DNA from: VRUE01 sp035318745
Lineage (GTDB): Bacteria > Actinomycetota > Thermoleophilia > Solirubrobacterales > 70-9
Direction of reading: 5' to 3'
Length of the DNA: 64,000 nucleotides
Assembly (NCBI GenBank): GCA_035318745.1
Contig: DATHEA010000005.1
Span: 1 to 64,000, forward strand
Part shown: positions 52,171 through 62,853 of the stretch, piece after piece
How positions within the stretch are numbered: the first letter of the stretch is position 1
How the letters are laid out: every line of letters starts with the position of its first letter
Position numbers and translations under genes: made by a program
Notes under the pieces: generated by a model
Databases searched by the model: none
Seen by the model: the letters and a program-made list of their open reading frames with translations, nothing else
Told to the model about the DNA's origin: nothing

Positions 52171-52749
52171 ATGCCTCGCCTTTCCCTACCGTTGCTCGCC
52201 ATCGGGTTTACCGCCACAGCCGCCCTCGCTCTCGTCGCCTGCGGCGGCGAAGACGCCAAACTGCTTCCCGGCGAGACCGCGCGGGAGATCACCGCGAACC
52301 TCGACACCGTTCAGCAGCTCTCCGACGAAGGAGACTGCCTTGGCGCCGAAAGCGCCGCCCAGCAGGTCGGTGAACAGATCGAAGTGCTGGAAGGCGTGGA
52401 TATCAAGCTGAAGCGGGCGCTCGAGGAAGGGGCGGTGCGACTCGAAGAAGTGATCGCGACCTGCGAAGAGTCGACCACCGAAGCGATCGCCCCCGCGGAG
52501 ATCCCGACCGAACCGGAAGAAGACGAAGAAAAGACGCCAAAGGAAAAGCCGGACAAGGAAAAAAAAGAGAAGCCCAAGGAGGAAAAGGAAGCGGGTCCGG
52601 AAAGCTCTCCGTCACTGCCGCCGCAGGCCAAAGGCGAAGGCAAAGGCCTGGAAAACGGCCATGGTCCGCCGCCCGAGGAAGAAGAAGGGTCTGAAGAAAG
52701 CTCGTCTGGCGGAGTGGGGCCAGGCACCCCGGCGGAAGAAGGCGAATGA
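52171..52749 (+). CDS. Lipoprotein with Glu/Lys-rich tail
   Basis: A 192-aa protein from ATG 52171. The signal peptide ends in the lipobox 'LALVAC' followed by 'GGED', so the Cys is lipid-modified. Residues ~35-105 form a helical domain with two Cys ('DEGDCLGAE', 'VIATCEES') that may form a disulfide. The last ~80 residues are a Glu/Lys/Pro low-complexity tail. Its stop overlaps the start of the Ser/Thr kinase gene, so it may be a sensor or substrate partner of that kinase. No family name is known to me. Confidence 0.8.
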   Translation: MPRLSLPLLAIGFTATAALALVACGGEDAKLLPGETAREITANLDTVQQLSDEGDCLGAESAAQQVGEQIEVLEGVDIKLKRALEEGAVRLEEVIATCEESTTEAIAPAEIPTEPEEDEEKTPKEKPDKEKKEKPKEEKEAGPESSPSLPPQAKGEGKGLENGHGPPPEEEEGSEESSSGGVGPGTPAEEGE

Positions 52750-53975
52750 TGGAGGCCGGGACCCTCTCAGGCCGCTACGAGCTCGGCGACCGCCTTGGCT
52801 CCGGCGGGATGTCGAACGTCTACCTTGCCACGGACCTGACCCTCGAGCGCACCGTCGCAGTCAAGATCCTCGCCGAGCATCTCTCCGACGACGAGCGCTT
52901 CGTCGCCCGCTTCCGCCGCGAGGCGCTGGCCGTGGCCAAGCTGATTCACCCCAACATCGTCCAAGTCTACGACACCGGAATCGACGACGGGCGCCACTAC
53001 ATCGTGATGGAGTACGTCGAGGGACGCTCCGGGGCGCAGATCCTGCAACGGCAGGGGGCGATCGGCCCCGAGACGGCGGCGGAGGCCGGCATCCAGGCCT
53101 GCGCCGGCCTCGACTACGCCCACCGTCGCGGGATCATCCATCGCGATGTCAAGCCCGGCAACCTGATGGTCGTCGGCGGCCCGGTCGGTGGCGGCGCGAT
53201 GACGGTCAAGCTGACCGACTTCGGCATTGCACGGGCACTCGCCCAGACTCGGATCACCCAGGTCGGCTCTGTGGTCGGCACGGCCGCCTACCTCGCCCCC
53301 GAGCAGGTGCGCGGCGAGGAGGCGACGCCGGCTACCGACGTCTATGCGCTCGGCGTCGTCCTCTACCAGTTCCTCACCGGGCGCCTGCCTTATGAGGGAT
53401 CGACCCTGGCCGAGCTGGCAGTGCGCCAACAGAACGAGCGACCGCTGACGCCCAGCACGTACAACGACGCGGTTCCCGAGCCTCTTGGCGGGGCCGTGCT
53501 GCGGGCGCTCGAAGGCGACCCGGCGCGGCGCTACGCCAGCGCCGACGAGCTGGCCGGCGGCCTGCAACTGGGCCTGCAGGGCGAGGACGTGACCCTGCCC
53601 TTCGACGAGGGCACGGCAACGACCGGAGTCCTTGGCGGAGAGACGACGACGCGCCGCCTCGACCAGACCGAGCGCACCGAGCTGCGCCCGCCCTCGCCGA
53701 GCCGCCGCCCGGTCGCGCGGGCCCCACAGCAAGCTCCCTACTCGCCACCCCCGGCGGCCACCCCCCCAGCCGCCAAGAAGCGCGGCGCCTTCTCCCGCTT
53801 CGCCCGCTTTGTCATGGCAGCTGTAGCCCTTGTTCTAATCGCCGCCGCCGTCGCCGCGGCAGTGATTCTCGCCACGGACAAGGCAACCGGCGTTCATGCC
53901 ACCGAAGTGGCAGGCGACTCGGTGCACAAGGTCGTAGAAGAGTTCAAAGAACTCGTCAAAAAGAACACTGAATAA
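52746..53975 (+). CDS. Membrane Ser/Thr protein kinase, PknB-like without PASTA domains
   Basis: A 409-aa Hanks-type kinase. Gly loop 'LGSGGMSNVYLA', Lys40, 'HRDVKPGNL' (Asp134), 'DFG' (Asp158) and 'GTAAYLAPEQ' are all intact, so it is active. Residues ~285-350 are a Pro/Thr-rich juxtamembrane linker with likely phosphosites, and one TM helix lies at 356-376. The outer part is only ~33 residues, without PASTA repeats. The lipoprotein encoded just before it, with overlapping codons, may supply the extracellular sensing part. Repeat B2 follows. Confidence 0.94.
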   Translation: MMEAGTLSGRYELGDRLGSGGMSNVYLATDLTLERTVAVKILAEHLSDDERFVARFRREALAVAKLIHPNIVQVYDTGIDDGRHYIVMEYVEGRSGAQILQRQGAIGPETAAEAGIQACAGLDYAHRRGIIHRDVKPGNLMVVGGPVGGGAMTVKLTDFGIARALAQTRITQVGSVVGTAAYLAPEQVRGEEATPATDVYALGVVLYQFLTGRLPYEGSTLAELAVRQQNERPLTPSTYNDAVPEPLGGAVLRALEGDPARRYASADELAGGLQLGLQGEDVTLPFDEGTATTGVLGGETTTRRLDQTERTELRPPSPSRRPVARAPQQAPYSPPPAATPPAAKKRGAFSRFARFVMAAVALVLIAAAVAAAVILATDKATGVHATEVAGDSVHKVVEEFKELVKKNTE

Positions 53976-53985
53976 GCCGTCGCCG

Positions 53986-54089
53986 GAGAGGACGGGGTAT
54001 CCCTCCGTCGGAACTTGTGAGCCGGCGAGAAAAGGACCCTCGCAAAGGATTTCGACGCGGGTTCCGCCGGGGGGATACCCCGTCCTCTC
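53986..54089. repeat. Family B inverted-repeat element, copy B2 (convergent site)
   Basis: Perfect 18-bp outer arms at 53986-54003 and 54072-54089, plus imperfect inner arms around GTCGGAAC/GTTCCGCC. The core CGGAACTTGTGAGCCG (54009-54024) and GCGGGTTCCG match B1 read on its minus strand. It lies between the convergent kinase and tgt genes and includes the tgt stop. Confidence 0.8.
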
Positions 54090-55293
54090 ATTCGACAGCC
54101 CAAGGAGCGGTCCCGTTTAGGACTGCACTCGAATAGGAGCTGAAGGTGCCGGCGCTTATGGCGGTTCGAGCGTGGGTCACCAGCTCGTTCATGTAGGTCA
54201 GGTTGTGCAGGCAGAGGAGGCGGACGGCGGTCAGCTCCTCGGCGCGGGAGAGGTAGCTGAGGTAGTCGCGGTCGTGGTGCCGGCAGGCGGGGCAGGGGCA
54301 ACCGTCGGCGATCGGGCGGCGGTTGCCCTCCCAGCCCGCCTTGCGCAGATCGAGGCGGAAGCGATTGGCGGGGTCGGGGACGAGGGCGGTGCCGTGGCGG
54401 GCGAGACGGGTCGGGATCGCGCAGTCGAAGACGTCGAGGCCGAGGGCGATGCCGCTGAGCAGGTCGTCGACGTCACCGATGCCGAGCAGGTGCTTTGGCG
54501 CCTCCTCGGGGAGGAGCGGCGCGGTCATCTCGAGCACCCCGCGCATCTCCTCCTTGTCGCGACCAAGCGTCCCGCCGATCGCGATCCCGTCGACTCCGGC
54601 CGCGGAGACCGCTTGTGCCGACTCCAGCCGCAGATCCTCGTGGACCCCGCCCTGGACGATGCCGAAGACCGCCTGCCGCGCCGGACCGTGCTCTCCGTGC
54701 CACGCCAGGCAACGGTCGAGCCAGCGATGCGTCCGCTCCATCGACCGTGCCGTGTACTCCCGATCCGCGTGGTAAGGCGTGCACTCGTCGAAGACCAAGG
54801 CAATGTCAGACCCCAGCTTCGCCTGCACCTCCATCGAGACTTCGGGCGAGATGAACAGCGATCGCCCGTCCTTGTAGGAGCGGAACCGAACCCCCTCCTC
54901 GCCGATCGAGACCACCGACCCATGGTCTCCTCCGGGCCGCCCCTTCCCCTTCACCTCGTCAGCCACCCCCCCATGCGCCAACGAGAAAACCTGAAACCCA
55001 CCCGAGTCGGTGATCAGGGCCCTGTCCCAGCCCATGAACCCATGCAGCCCCCCAGCAGCGGCAATCCGATCCGGCCCGGGCGAGACGAACAAGTGGTACG
55101 TGTTACCTAACACCAGCTGGTACCCCATCTCAGCGACCTCGCGAGACTCCAACCCGCGCACCGTTCCCTTCGTGGCCAGCGGAATGAAAGCCGGCGTCTG
55201 CACCTCACCGTGCGGCGTATGAAGCACCCCGGCTCGTGCAGCCCCGTCTTTGGCCACGATCTCGAATTTCAGCCTCTCGGGCGCGTTCCTCAT
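54088..55293 (-). CDS. tgt: tRNA-guanine transglycosylase
   Basis: A 401-aa enzyme from ATG 55293 ('MRNAPERLKFEIVAKDG'). 'ITDSGGFQVFSL' holds the first catalytic Asp, 'FDCAIPTRLARHGTAL' the nucleophilic Asp, and 'CPCPAC' with a downstream His ('LCLHNLTYMNEL') the zinc site. It swaps guanine 34 for preQ1 in GUN-anticodon tRNAs. An insertion 'KGKGRPGGDHGS' between beta strands makes it slightly longer than usual. It is the last gene of the long minus-strand run. Confidence 0.95.
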   Translation of the reverse strand: MRNAPERLKFEIVAKDGAARAGVLHTPHGEVQTPAFIPLATKGTVRGLESREVAEMGYQLVLGNTYHLFVSPGPDRIAAAGGLHGFMGWDRALITDSGGFQVFSLAHGGVADEVKGKGRPGGDHGSVVSIGEEGVRFRSYKDGRSLFISPEVSMEVQAKLGSDIALVFDECTPYHADREYTARSMERTHRWLDRCLAWHGEHGPARQAVFGIVQGGVHEDLRLESAQAVSAAGVDGIAIGGTLGRDKEEMRGVLEMTAPLLPEEAPKHLLGIGDVDDLLSGIALGLDVFDCAIPTRLARHGTALVPDPANRFRLDLRKAGWEGNRRPIADGCPCPACRHHDRDYLSYLSRAEELTAVRLLCLHNLTYMNELVTHARTAISAGTFSSYSSAVLNGTAPWAVE

Positions 55294-55381
55294 CTCTCGG
55301 CGACTGTCGATATGGGTGCCGGTGATCGCTCTGACGGTCCCTCCGCCCGGCACCGCGGAGTGATTCTGCGCCGAAGGCGCA

Positions 55382-56956
55382 CTAGTTTCCACCAGCCGAA
55401 GGCTGGTGGTGGGGACTGGCAGAGTGGTCACCGGCACCCTCAATCAGCGACTGCCCAGTCATGGCGCGGGGCTGTGGGATGCCCAGAAGCTGCAGCGCGG
55501 TAGGCGCGACGTCGGCAAGGATGCCGTGGTCCCTTAGCTGGAGACCCTCGGCGGTGACGACCAGCGGCACCGGATTCAACGAGTGTGCCGTGTTGGGCGA
55601 GCCGTCGGGCTCGAGCATGTGATCGCAGTTGCCGTGGTCGGCGGTGACGATGCAGACGCCACCGGTCGCCTCCACCGCGGCGGCGACGTCGCCAAGGCAA
55701 CCGTCGACCTCCTCGACGGCCTTGACGGCGGCCGGAATGACACCGGTGTGGCCGACCATGTCGGGGTTGGCGAAGTTGATGATGCCGAAGCGGTAGCCGC
55801 CCTGGGACCAATGCGAGACGAAGGTGTCGGCGGCGGCGCGGGCGCTCATCTCCGGCTTATGGTCGTAGGTGGGGACATCGCGGGGCGAGTCGACCAGCCG
55901 GCGCTCCTCCCCCTCCCACTCCTCCTCGCGGCCGCCGTTGAAGAAGTAGGTGACGTGCGCGTACTTCTCGGTCTCGGCGACGTGCAGCTGGCGTCCGCCG
56001 GCCTCGGAGACGACCTCGGCCAGCGTCGTCGTCGGGCGCGCCTCGGAGAAGGCGATCGGGTACGGCCAGCCTTTGCGGTACACGGTCATCGTCGTCAGGT
56101 CGAGCACAGGACCGCCGGCGCGGGAGAACTCGTCGAAGTCCGGATCCGCCAGGGCACGCGTCATCTGCCGGGCGCGGTCAGGGCGGAAGTTGATGAAGAT
56201 CGCCACGTCGCCCTCCACGGCGCCGTCGTAATCGCCGATTACGGTCGGCACGACGAACTCATCGGTGGCGTCGCGCTCGTAGGAAGCGTCGATCGCCTCG
56301 GCCGAGTTGGCCGCATGCTGGCCGCGGGCGTGGACGATCGCGTCGTAGGCGAGCTTGGTCCGCTCCCAGCGCGTGTCGCGGTCCATCGCGTAGTAGCGGC
56401 CGCTGACCGTAGCGACGCGGCCGGCCTGGCGCAGCCAGCGCTCCAGCTCGGCGAGATAGCCACGGCCGCCGTGGGGCAGCGTGTCGCGACCGTCGGTGAA
56501 GGCGTGGAAGACGACGTCAGGGACGCCCTCCTGCGAGGCGAGCTCGATCGTCGCCTCGATGTGCTCCCAGCCGGAGTGAACGCCGCCGTCGGAGACGAGG
56601 CCGAGCAGGTGCAGGCGCCCGCGCGGGCTGCGGCGTGCACGCTCGCAGGCGGCCAGCAACGCCTCGTTCTCGAAGAAGCTCCCGTCGGCGATCGCGTCGT
56701 CGATCCGGGCGAGATCCTGCTTGACGATCGCGCCGGCGCCGAGGTTGAGATGTCCCACCTCCGAGTTGCCCATCTGCCCATCCGGGAGGCCGACGTCGCG
56801 GCCCTTGGCCGAAAGCTGGGTATGGGGGAATCGCGTCCAGAGGCTGTCAAAAACCGGCGTCTCAGCCTGAGATATCGCGTTGCCGGGCCCAGCCGGGGCC
56901 AAACCCCAGCCGTCGAGGATCACCAGTGCCAGCGAGGGAGCCGGCAGATCCGTCAC
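55382..56956 (-). CDS. gpmI: 2,3-bisphosphoglycerate-independent phosphoglycerate mutase
   Basis: A 524-aa Mn-dependent mutase of the alkaline phosphatase superfamily. 'LVILDGWGLAP' has the first metal Asp, 'QMGNSEVGHLNLGAG' the phosphorylated Ser, 'TDGRDTLPHGG' the substrate loop, 'FINFRPDRARQMT' the Arg pair, and 'CIVTADHGNCDHML' the second metal site. It interconverts 3- and 2-phosphoglycerate. The ATG overlaps the tpiA stop (ATGA), so it belongs to the gap-pgk-tpiA-gpmI glycolytic operon. Confidence 0.97.
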   Translation of the reverse strand: MTDLPAPSLALVILDGWGLAPAGPGNAISQAETPVFDSLWTRFPHTQLSAKGRDVGLPDGQMGNSEVGHLNLGAGAIVKQDLARIDDAIADGSFFENEALLAACERARRSPRGRLHLLGLVSDGGVHSGWEHIEATIELASQEGVPDVVFHAFTDGRDTLPHGGRGYLAELERWLRQAGRVATVSGRYYAMDRDTRWERTKLAYDAIVHARGQHAANSAEAIDASYERDATDEFVVPTVIGDYDGAVEGDVAIFINFRPDRARQMTRALADPDFDEFSRAGGPVLDLTTMTVYRKGWPYPIAFSEARPTTTLAEVVSEAGGRQLHVAETEKYAHVTYFFNGGREEEWEGEERRLVDSPRDVPTYDHKPEMSARAAADTFVSHWSQGGYRFGIINFANPDMVGHTGVIPAAVKAVEEVDGCLGDVAAAVEATGGVCIVTADHGNCDHMLEPDGSPNTAHSLNPVPLVVTAEGLQLRDHGILADVAPTALQLLGIPQPRAMTGQSLIEGAGDHSASPHHQPSAGGN

Positions 56957-57697
56957 CCGGCCGCCTCGACGATGGCAGCAAAATCCTCAGGATCCAGGCT
57001 GGCGCCGCCAACCAGGGCGCCATCGATGTCGGGTTGCGACATCAGCTCAGCGGCGTTGGCGGGCTTTACCGAGCCGCCGTAGAGGATCCGCACCGCGTCG
57101 GCGACGGCACCGCGCTCGCGCAGCACGTCGCGGATGAAGGCGCACGCCTCCTGGGCCTGCTCGGGGGTGGCCGTGCGGCCGGTGCCGATCGCCCAGATCG
57201 GCTCGTAGGCGACGACGAGCTCGGCGAGCTTGCCCGACTCGACCGCTGCCAGATCGGCCTGCAGCTGGCGCTCGAGCACGCCCTTCGTCTGATCCGCGTC
57301 GCGCGCCTCCTCGCTCTCGCCGACGCAGAGGATCGGCTCGAGGCCGGCGGCAAGAGCTGCCGGTACCTTGCGCGCCAGCGCCTCGTCGGTCTCGTTGAAG
57401 TACTGGCGCCGCTCGGAGTGGCCGAGGACGACCGCCTCGACATCAAGCTCTACCAGCATCGGCGCCGAGACCTCGCCGGTGAACGCTCCCGAGTCCTGCT
57501 CGTGCATATTCTGCGCCGCGACCTTTACCGCGGTGCCGTAACGCCGCTCCACCACCGCGGTCAGGGCGGTGAACGGTGGGCAGATGACGACGTCGTTCTG
57601 GGTCGCCGCGATCCGCGGCAGCAGCGCATCGACGAAGGCGGCCGCCTCGGCGACGGTCTTGTGCATCTTCCAGTTGGCAGCGACGTAGGGGGTGCGC

Positions 57698-57705
<8 letters not shown>
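56953..57705 (-). CDS. tpiA: Triosephosphate isomerase
   Basis: A 250-aa TIM barrel: 'YVAANWKMHK' (Lys active site), 'VLGHSERRQYF' (His), 'VVAYEPIWAIGTG' (catalytic Glu) and 'ILYGGSVKPANAAEL' (phosphate loop). It interconverts DHAP and glyceraldehyde 3-phosphate. It overlaps the pgk 3' end by 8 nt and gpmI by 4 nt. Confidence 0.98.
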
Positions 57706-59910
<2,205 letters not shown>

Positions 59911-59952
59911 GAAGTCATGCCCTCCTGAATTCGATGCGTTTGTCTTACGAGG

Positions 59953-60315
59953 CTAGTCACTGCCGATCGTCACCTCTATTTCGTACCCATCCGGGTCCTG
60001 AAGGAACGCGGAGTAGGAGCCGGAGCCGTGCGAGCGTCGCTCGCCGGGCTCGCCGACGGGGTTGCCGCCGGCTTTCACGCCCTGCTCCCAGGCAGCCTTG
60101 ACGGCGACGATCCCGAGTCCCGAGAAGCTGAGCAGGCCAAAGCCCGGTTTGGCCGGGTGGTGCGCGGCGATGAAGAAGACCGGCTTGGCGATGCCCCAGC
60201 CGATCGTCTCGTCCTCCTCGAAATGGCGCCGCCAGCCAAGCGGCGCGAGCAGCGCGTCGTAGAAGGACGCGCTCCGCTCGAGGTCGGAAACCTCTAGAAG
60301 AACATGGTGCAACAT
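59953..60315 (-). CDS. VOC-superfamily (glyoxalase/dioxygenase fold) protein
   Basis: A 120-aa single VOC module: 'MLHHVLLEVSDLERSASFYDALLAPLGW' is the first beta-alpha-beta unit with a metal His, and 'SAFLQDPDGYEIEVTIG' is the last strand with the usual acidic metal ligand. Function not assignable from sequence; relatives include glyoxalase I-like and antibiotic-binding proteins. It lies between the ABC exporter genes and gap on the same strand. Confidence 0.87.
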   Translation of the reverse strand: MLHHVLLEVSDLERSASFYDALLAPLGWRRHFEEDETIGWGIAKPVFFIAAHHPAKPGFGLLSFSGLGIVAVKAAWEQGVKAGGNPVGEPGERRSHGSGSYSAFLQDPDGYEIEVTIGSD

Positions 60316-60344
60316 CGGGCTGGGGAGGCTATAGGGGCGAGTGG

Positions 60345-61103
60345 TCAGCCGCTGCGCGGGGTCCAGCGGAAGTAGCGAATGGAGAGCAGCAGCCCGACCA
60401 CGCCCCAGATCGCGACCGCCGCGAGGTTGTCCCAGGAGACGGTGGTGCTGCCGGGGACGTAGGCATCGAAGAAAGCCTCGAAGAAATGGCGGATCGGGAA
60501 GGCATCCGCAAAGTGGATGACGCCGCTCGGCAGCTGGTCGTCGGGGATGAAGACGCCGGAGAGGAAGTAGAGCGGCAGGAGCAGGGCGTTGACGATCGGC
60601 GCGGCCGCGTCCTGGGTGGGAATCGCCGCGGTCAGCGCGATTCCGAGGCAGCAGAAGGATGCGGCACCGACGACGAGGGTGAGGACGATGGCGGGCAGGC
60701 GATCCCAGGGAATGTCGACGCCGTAGGCGAGGCGGCCGATTGCCGCCAGGAGCACCAGCATCATCAACGCGACGACGATCGAGTTGCCGATGCGGCCGGC
60801 GATGAAGACCCAGGGGGGCATCGGCGTGCCGCGGCCGCGCTTCAACCGGCCGTCCTCACGCGCGATCACCAGCGACATCGCCAGCGACTGCATCGTCGCC
60901 GAGATCACCGAGAGGGTGATTATCGCCGGCACGTAGTAGGTGGTCGTCTTGATCCCGCCCCGCACGTCGACCGTCTGGTCGCCGAAGACGGTGGCAAAAA
61001 TCAGCAGCAGGACGACCGGGAAGGCGACGGTGAAGAAGACCGAGGCGGGATTGCGCCAGAACGCTTTCTGGTCGTAGTGAAACTGATGCAGGACGAGGTT
61101 CAT
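60345..61103 (-). CDS. ABC-2 type exporter permease
   Basis: A 252-aa membrane protein with six expected TM helices. It starts 'NLVLHQFHYDQKAFWRNPASVFFTVAFPVVLLLIF', typical of ABC-2 permeases of the drug/lipid DrrB kind, and has the 'LSGVFIPDDQLP' loop before the last helices. It forms an exporter with the ATPase encoded just upstream (4-nt overlap). Substrate unknown. Confidence 0.9.
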   Translation of the reverse strand: MNLVLHQFHYDQKAFWRNPASVFFTVAFPVVLLLIFATVFGDQTVDVRGGIKTTTYYVPAIITLSVISATMQSLAMSLVIAREDGRLKRGRGTPMPPWVFIAGRIGNSIVVALMMLVLLAAIGRLAYGVDIPWDRLPAIVLTLVVGAASFCCLGIALTAAIPTQDAAAPIVNALLLPLYFLSGVFIPDDQLPSGVIHFADAFPIRHFFEAFFDAYVPGSTTVSWDNLAAVAIWGVVGLLLSIRYFRWTPRSG

Positions 61104-61960
61104 GTCTGGTCGGTCAGCTCCAGATAGACGTCCTCGAGGCTGGGCCTGGCGACCTCCAGCCCTTCGAGGTCCCTTCCCTCCGCCAGCGCCCTGCCGGTCA
61201 GCTCGTTCAGGGTCTGGACCGGCGTCGTCGTCTCCAGCTCGACCTCACGCCCCCCCTCGCGGTAGGTGATCCGCGCCGGGCGGTTCTCACGGTCGCCGAG
61301 GTCCTCGGGGGTGCCCCTGGCGACCACCTGGCCGGCGGAGATGACCGTCACCCGGTCGGCGAGCCGCTGCGCCTCGTCCATGTAATGGGTGGTGAGGAAG
61401 ACGGTCTTGCCTAGGTCGCGCAGGCCGGCGATCGTCTCCCAGGCCTGGCGCCGCGCCGAGGGGTCGAAACCGGTCGTCGGCTCGTCGAGGAAGAGCAGCT
61501 CCGGATCACCGATCAGCGCCATGCCGACGTCGAGCCGGCGCTGCTGGCCGCCGGAAAGCGAGCTGGCGCGAGCATCGGCCTTGCCGCCGAGGCCGACCAG
61601 CTCGATCGTCTCCTCGATCGGCCGGGGCGCGTCGTAATAGCCGGCGTAGAGGGCAAGTGACTCACGCACCGTCAAGTAAGGATCGAGACGGCAGCTCTGC
61701 AGGACGATGCCGATCCGCTCGCGCCAGGCACGGCCGGCGTGCTCTGGGTCTTCGCCGAGCACCGACACTTCCCCGGCGCTGCGCTTGCGGTAGCCCTCGA
61801 GGATCTCCACCGTGGTCGTCTTGCCCGCCCCGTTGGGGCCGAGAAAGGCAAAGACTTCCCCCCGCTGCACCTCGAGATCGATGCCGCGCACCGCCTCGAC
61901 GTCGCCGTAGCTCTTGCGCAGGCCGCGAATGGAGATGACGGGCTGGGAATCCTCGGACAA
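61100..61960 (-). CDS. ABC transporter ATP-binding protein (DrrA/CcmA-like exporter)
   Basis: A 286-aa ATPase: Walker A 'GPNGAGKTTTVEIL', Q-loop 'IGIVLQSC', signature 'LSGGQQRRLDVGMAL', Walker B 'LLFLDEPTTGFD' and H-loop 'LTTHYMDE'. The C-terminal ~70 residues form the DrrA-type regulatory domain. It powers the ABC-2 permease encoded next. In many actinobacteria this place between rapZ and gap is held by the yvcK and whiA genes, which are absent here. Confidence 0.94.
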   Translation of the reverse strand: MSEDSQPVISIRGLRKSYGDVEAVRGIDLEVQRGEVFAFLGPNGAGKTTTVEILEGYRKRSAGEVSVLGEDPEHAGRAWRERIGIVLQSCRLDPYLTVRESLALYAGYYDAPRPIEETIELVGLGGKADARASSLSGGQQRRLDVGMALIGDPELLFLDEPTTGFDPSARRQAWETIAGLRDLGKTVFLTTHYMDEAQRLADRVTVISAGQVVARGTPEDLGDRENRPARITYREGGREVELETTTPVQTLNELTGRALAEGRDLEGLEVARPSLEDVYLELTDQT

Positions 61961-61981
61961 AGCCGACGCAGTCTATGAGGC

Positions 61982-62851
61982 TTAGGACTCCAGATCGCGG
62001 TGCTTGACCCGGACCACCACACCGTCACGCCCCTCCAGCGCCCGGCGGATGCGGTCGGCGACGGTTACCGAGCGGTGCCGACCGCCGGTGCAGCCGACCG
62101 CGATCGTCAAATGGCTCTTGCCCTCGGCAACGTAGGCCGGGACGAGGAACTCGAGCAGCGGCAGCAGCCGGCCGTAGAACTCGCCCGCCTGCGTCCCCGA
62201 CTCGACGTAGGCCCGCACCGGCTCGTCGAGGCCCGTCTGCGGCCGCAGCTCGTCGATGTAGTGCGGGTTTGGCAGGAAGCGAACGTCGAGGGTGAGGTCG
62301 GCGTCGCGCGGCGGCCCGTTCTTGAAGCCGAAGGTGAGCAGGGTCAGTGCCAGCTTGCCGCCGTCCTGGCCGCCCAGCATCTCCTCGGCGATCCGCCGCC
62401 GCAGCTGTCCGCCGGTCAGGTTGCTGGTGTCCATCACCATGTCGGCGCGCGCCCGCAGCGGCGAGAGCAGCTCGCGCTCGGCTCGAATCCCGTCGACGAT
62501 CCTGCCCTCCGGGGCGAGTGGGTGACGGCGGCGGGTCTCCTTGTAGCGGTCGAGCAGCGCCTCCTCGTCAGCCTCGAGGAAGAGCAGCTTCGGCTTCAGC
62601 CCGTCGGTGCCGAGCTCGTCGAGCACCTGGATCAGCCCCTCGAAGTACTCGCCACCGCGCACGTCGGAGACGACGGCGGCCTTCTCCACCCCGCTGCCCT
62701 CATGACGAAAAAGCTCGCCCAGGCTGCCGATCATCCGCGGCGGCAGGTTGTCGACGCAGAAGTAGCCGCCGTCCTCGAAGGCGGCGATCGCCTCCGACTT
62801 GCCCGCTCCGGAGTGGCCGGTGATCAGGATCAGCTCGACCTTGTCGCCCAC
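61982..62851 (-). CDS. rapZ: RNase adapter/GTP-binding protein RapZ (YvcJ)
   Basis: A 289-aa protein: Walker A 'ITGHSGAGKSEAI', 'YFCVDNLPPRMI', 'FLEADEEALLDRYKETRRRHPL', 'TFGFKNGPPRDADLTLDVRFLPNPHY' and C-terminal 'IAVGCTGGRHRSVTVAD', the ligand-binding part. In E. coli RapZ senses glucosamine-6-phosphate and guides RNase E to small RNAs; in Gram-positives it is a nucleotide-binding regulator whose target is less clear. It is 2 bp downstream of uvrC. Confidence 0.95.
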   Translation of the reverse strand: MGDKVELILITGHSGAGKSEAIAAFEDGGYFCVDNLPPRMIGSLGELFRHEGSGVEKAAVVSDVRGGEYFEGLIQVLDELGTDGLKPKLLFLEADEEALLDRYKETRRRHPLAPEGRIVDGIRAERELLSPLRARADMVMDTSNLTGGQLRRRIAEEMLGGQDGGKLALTLLTFGFKNGPPRDADLTLDVRFLPNPHYIDELRPQTGLDEPVRAYVESGTQAGEFYGRLLPLLEFLVPAYVAEGKSHLTIAVGCTGGRHRSVTVADRIRRALEGRDGVVVRVKHRDLES

Positions 62852-62853
62852 GG

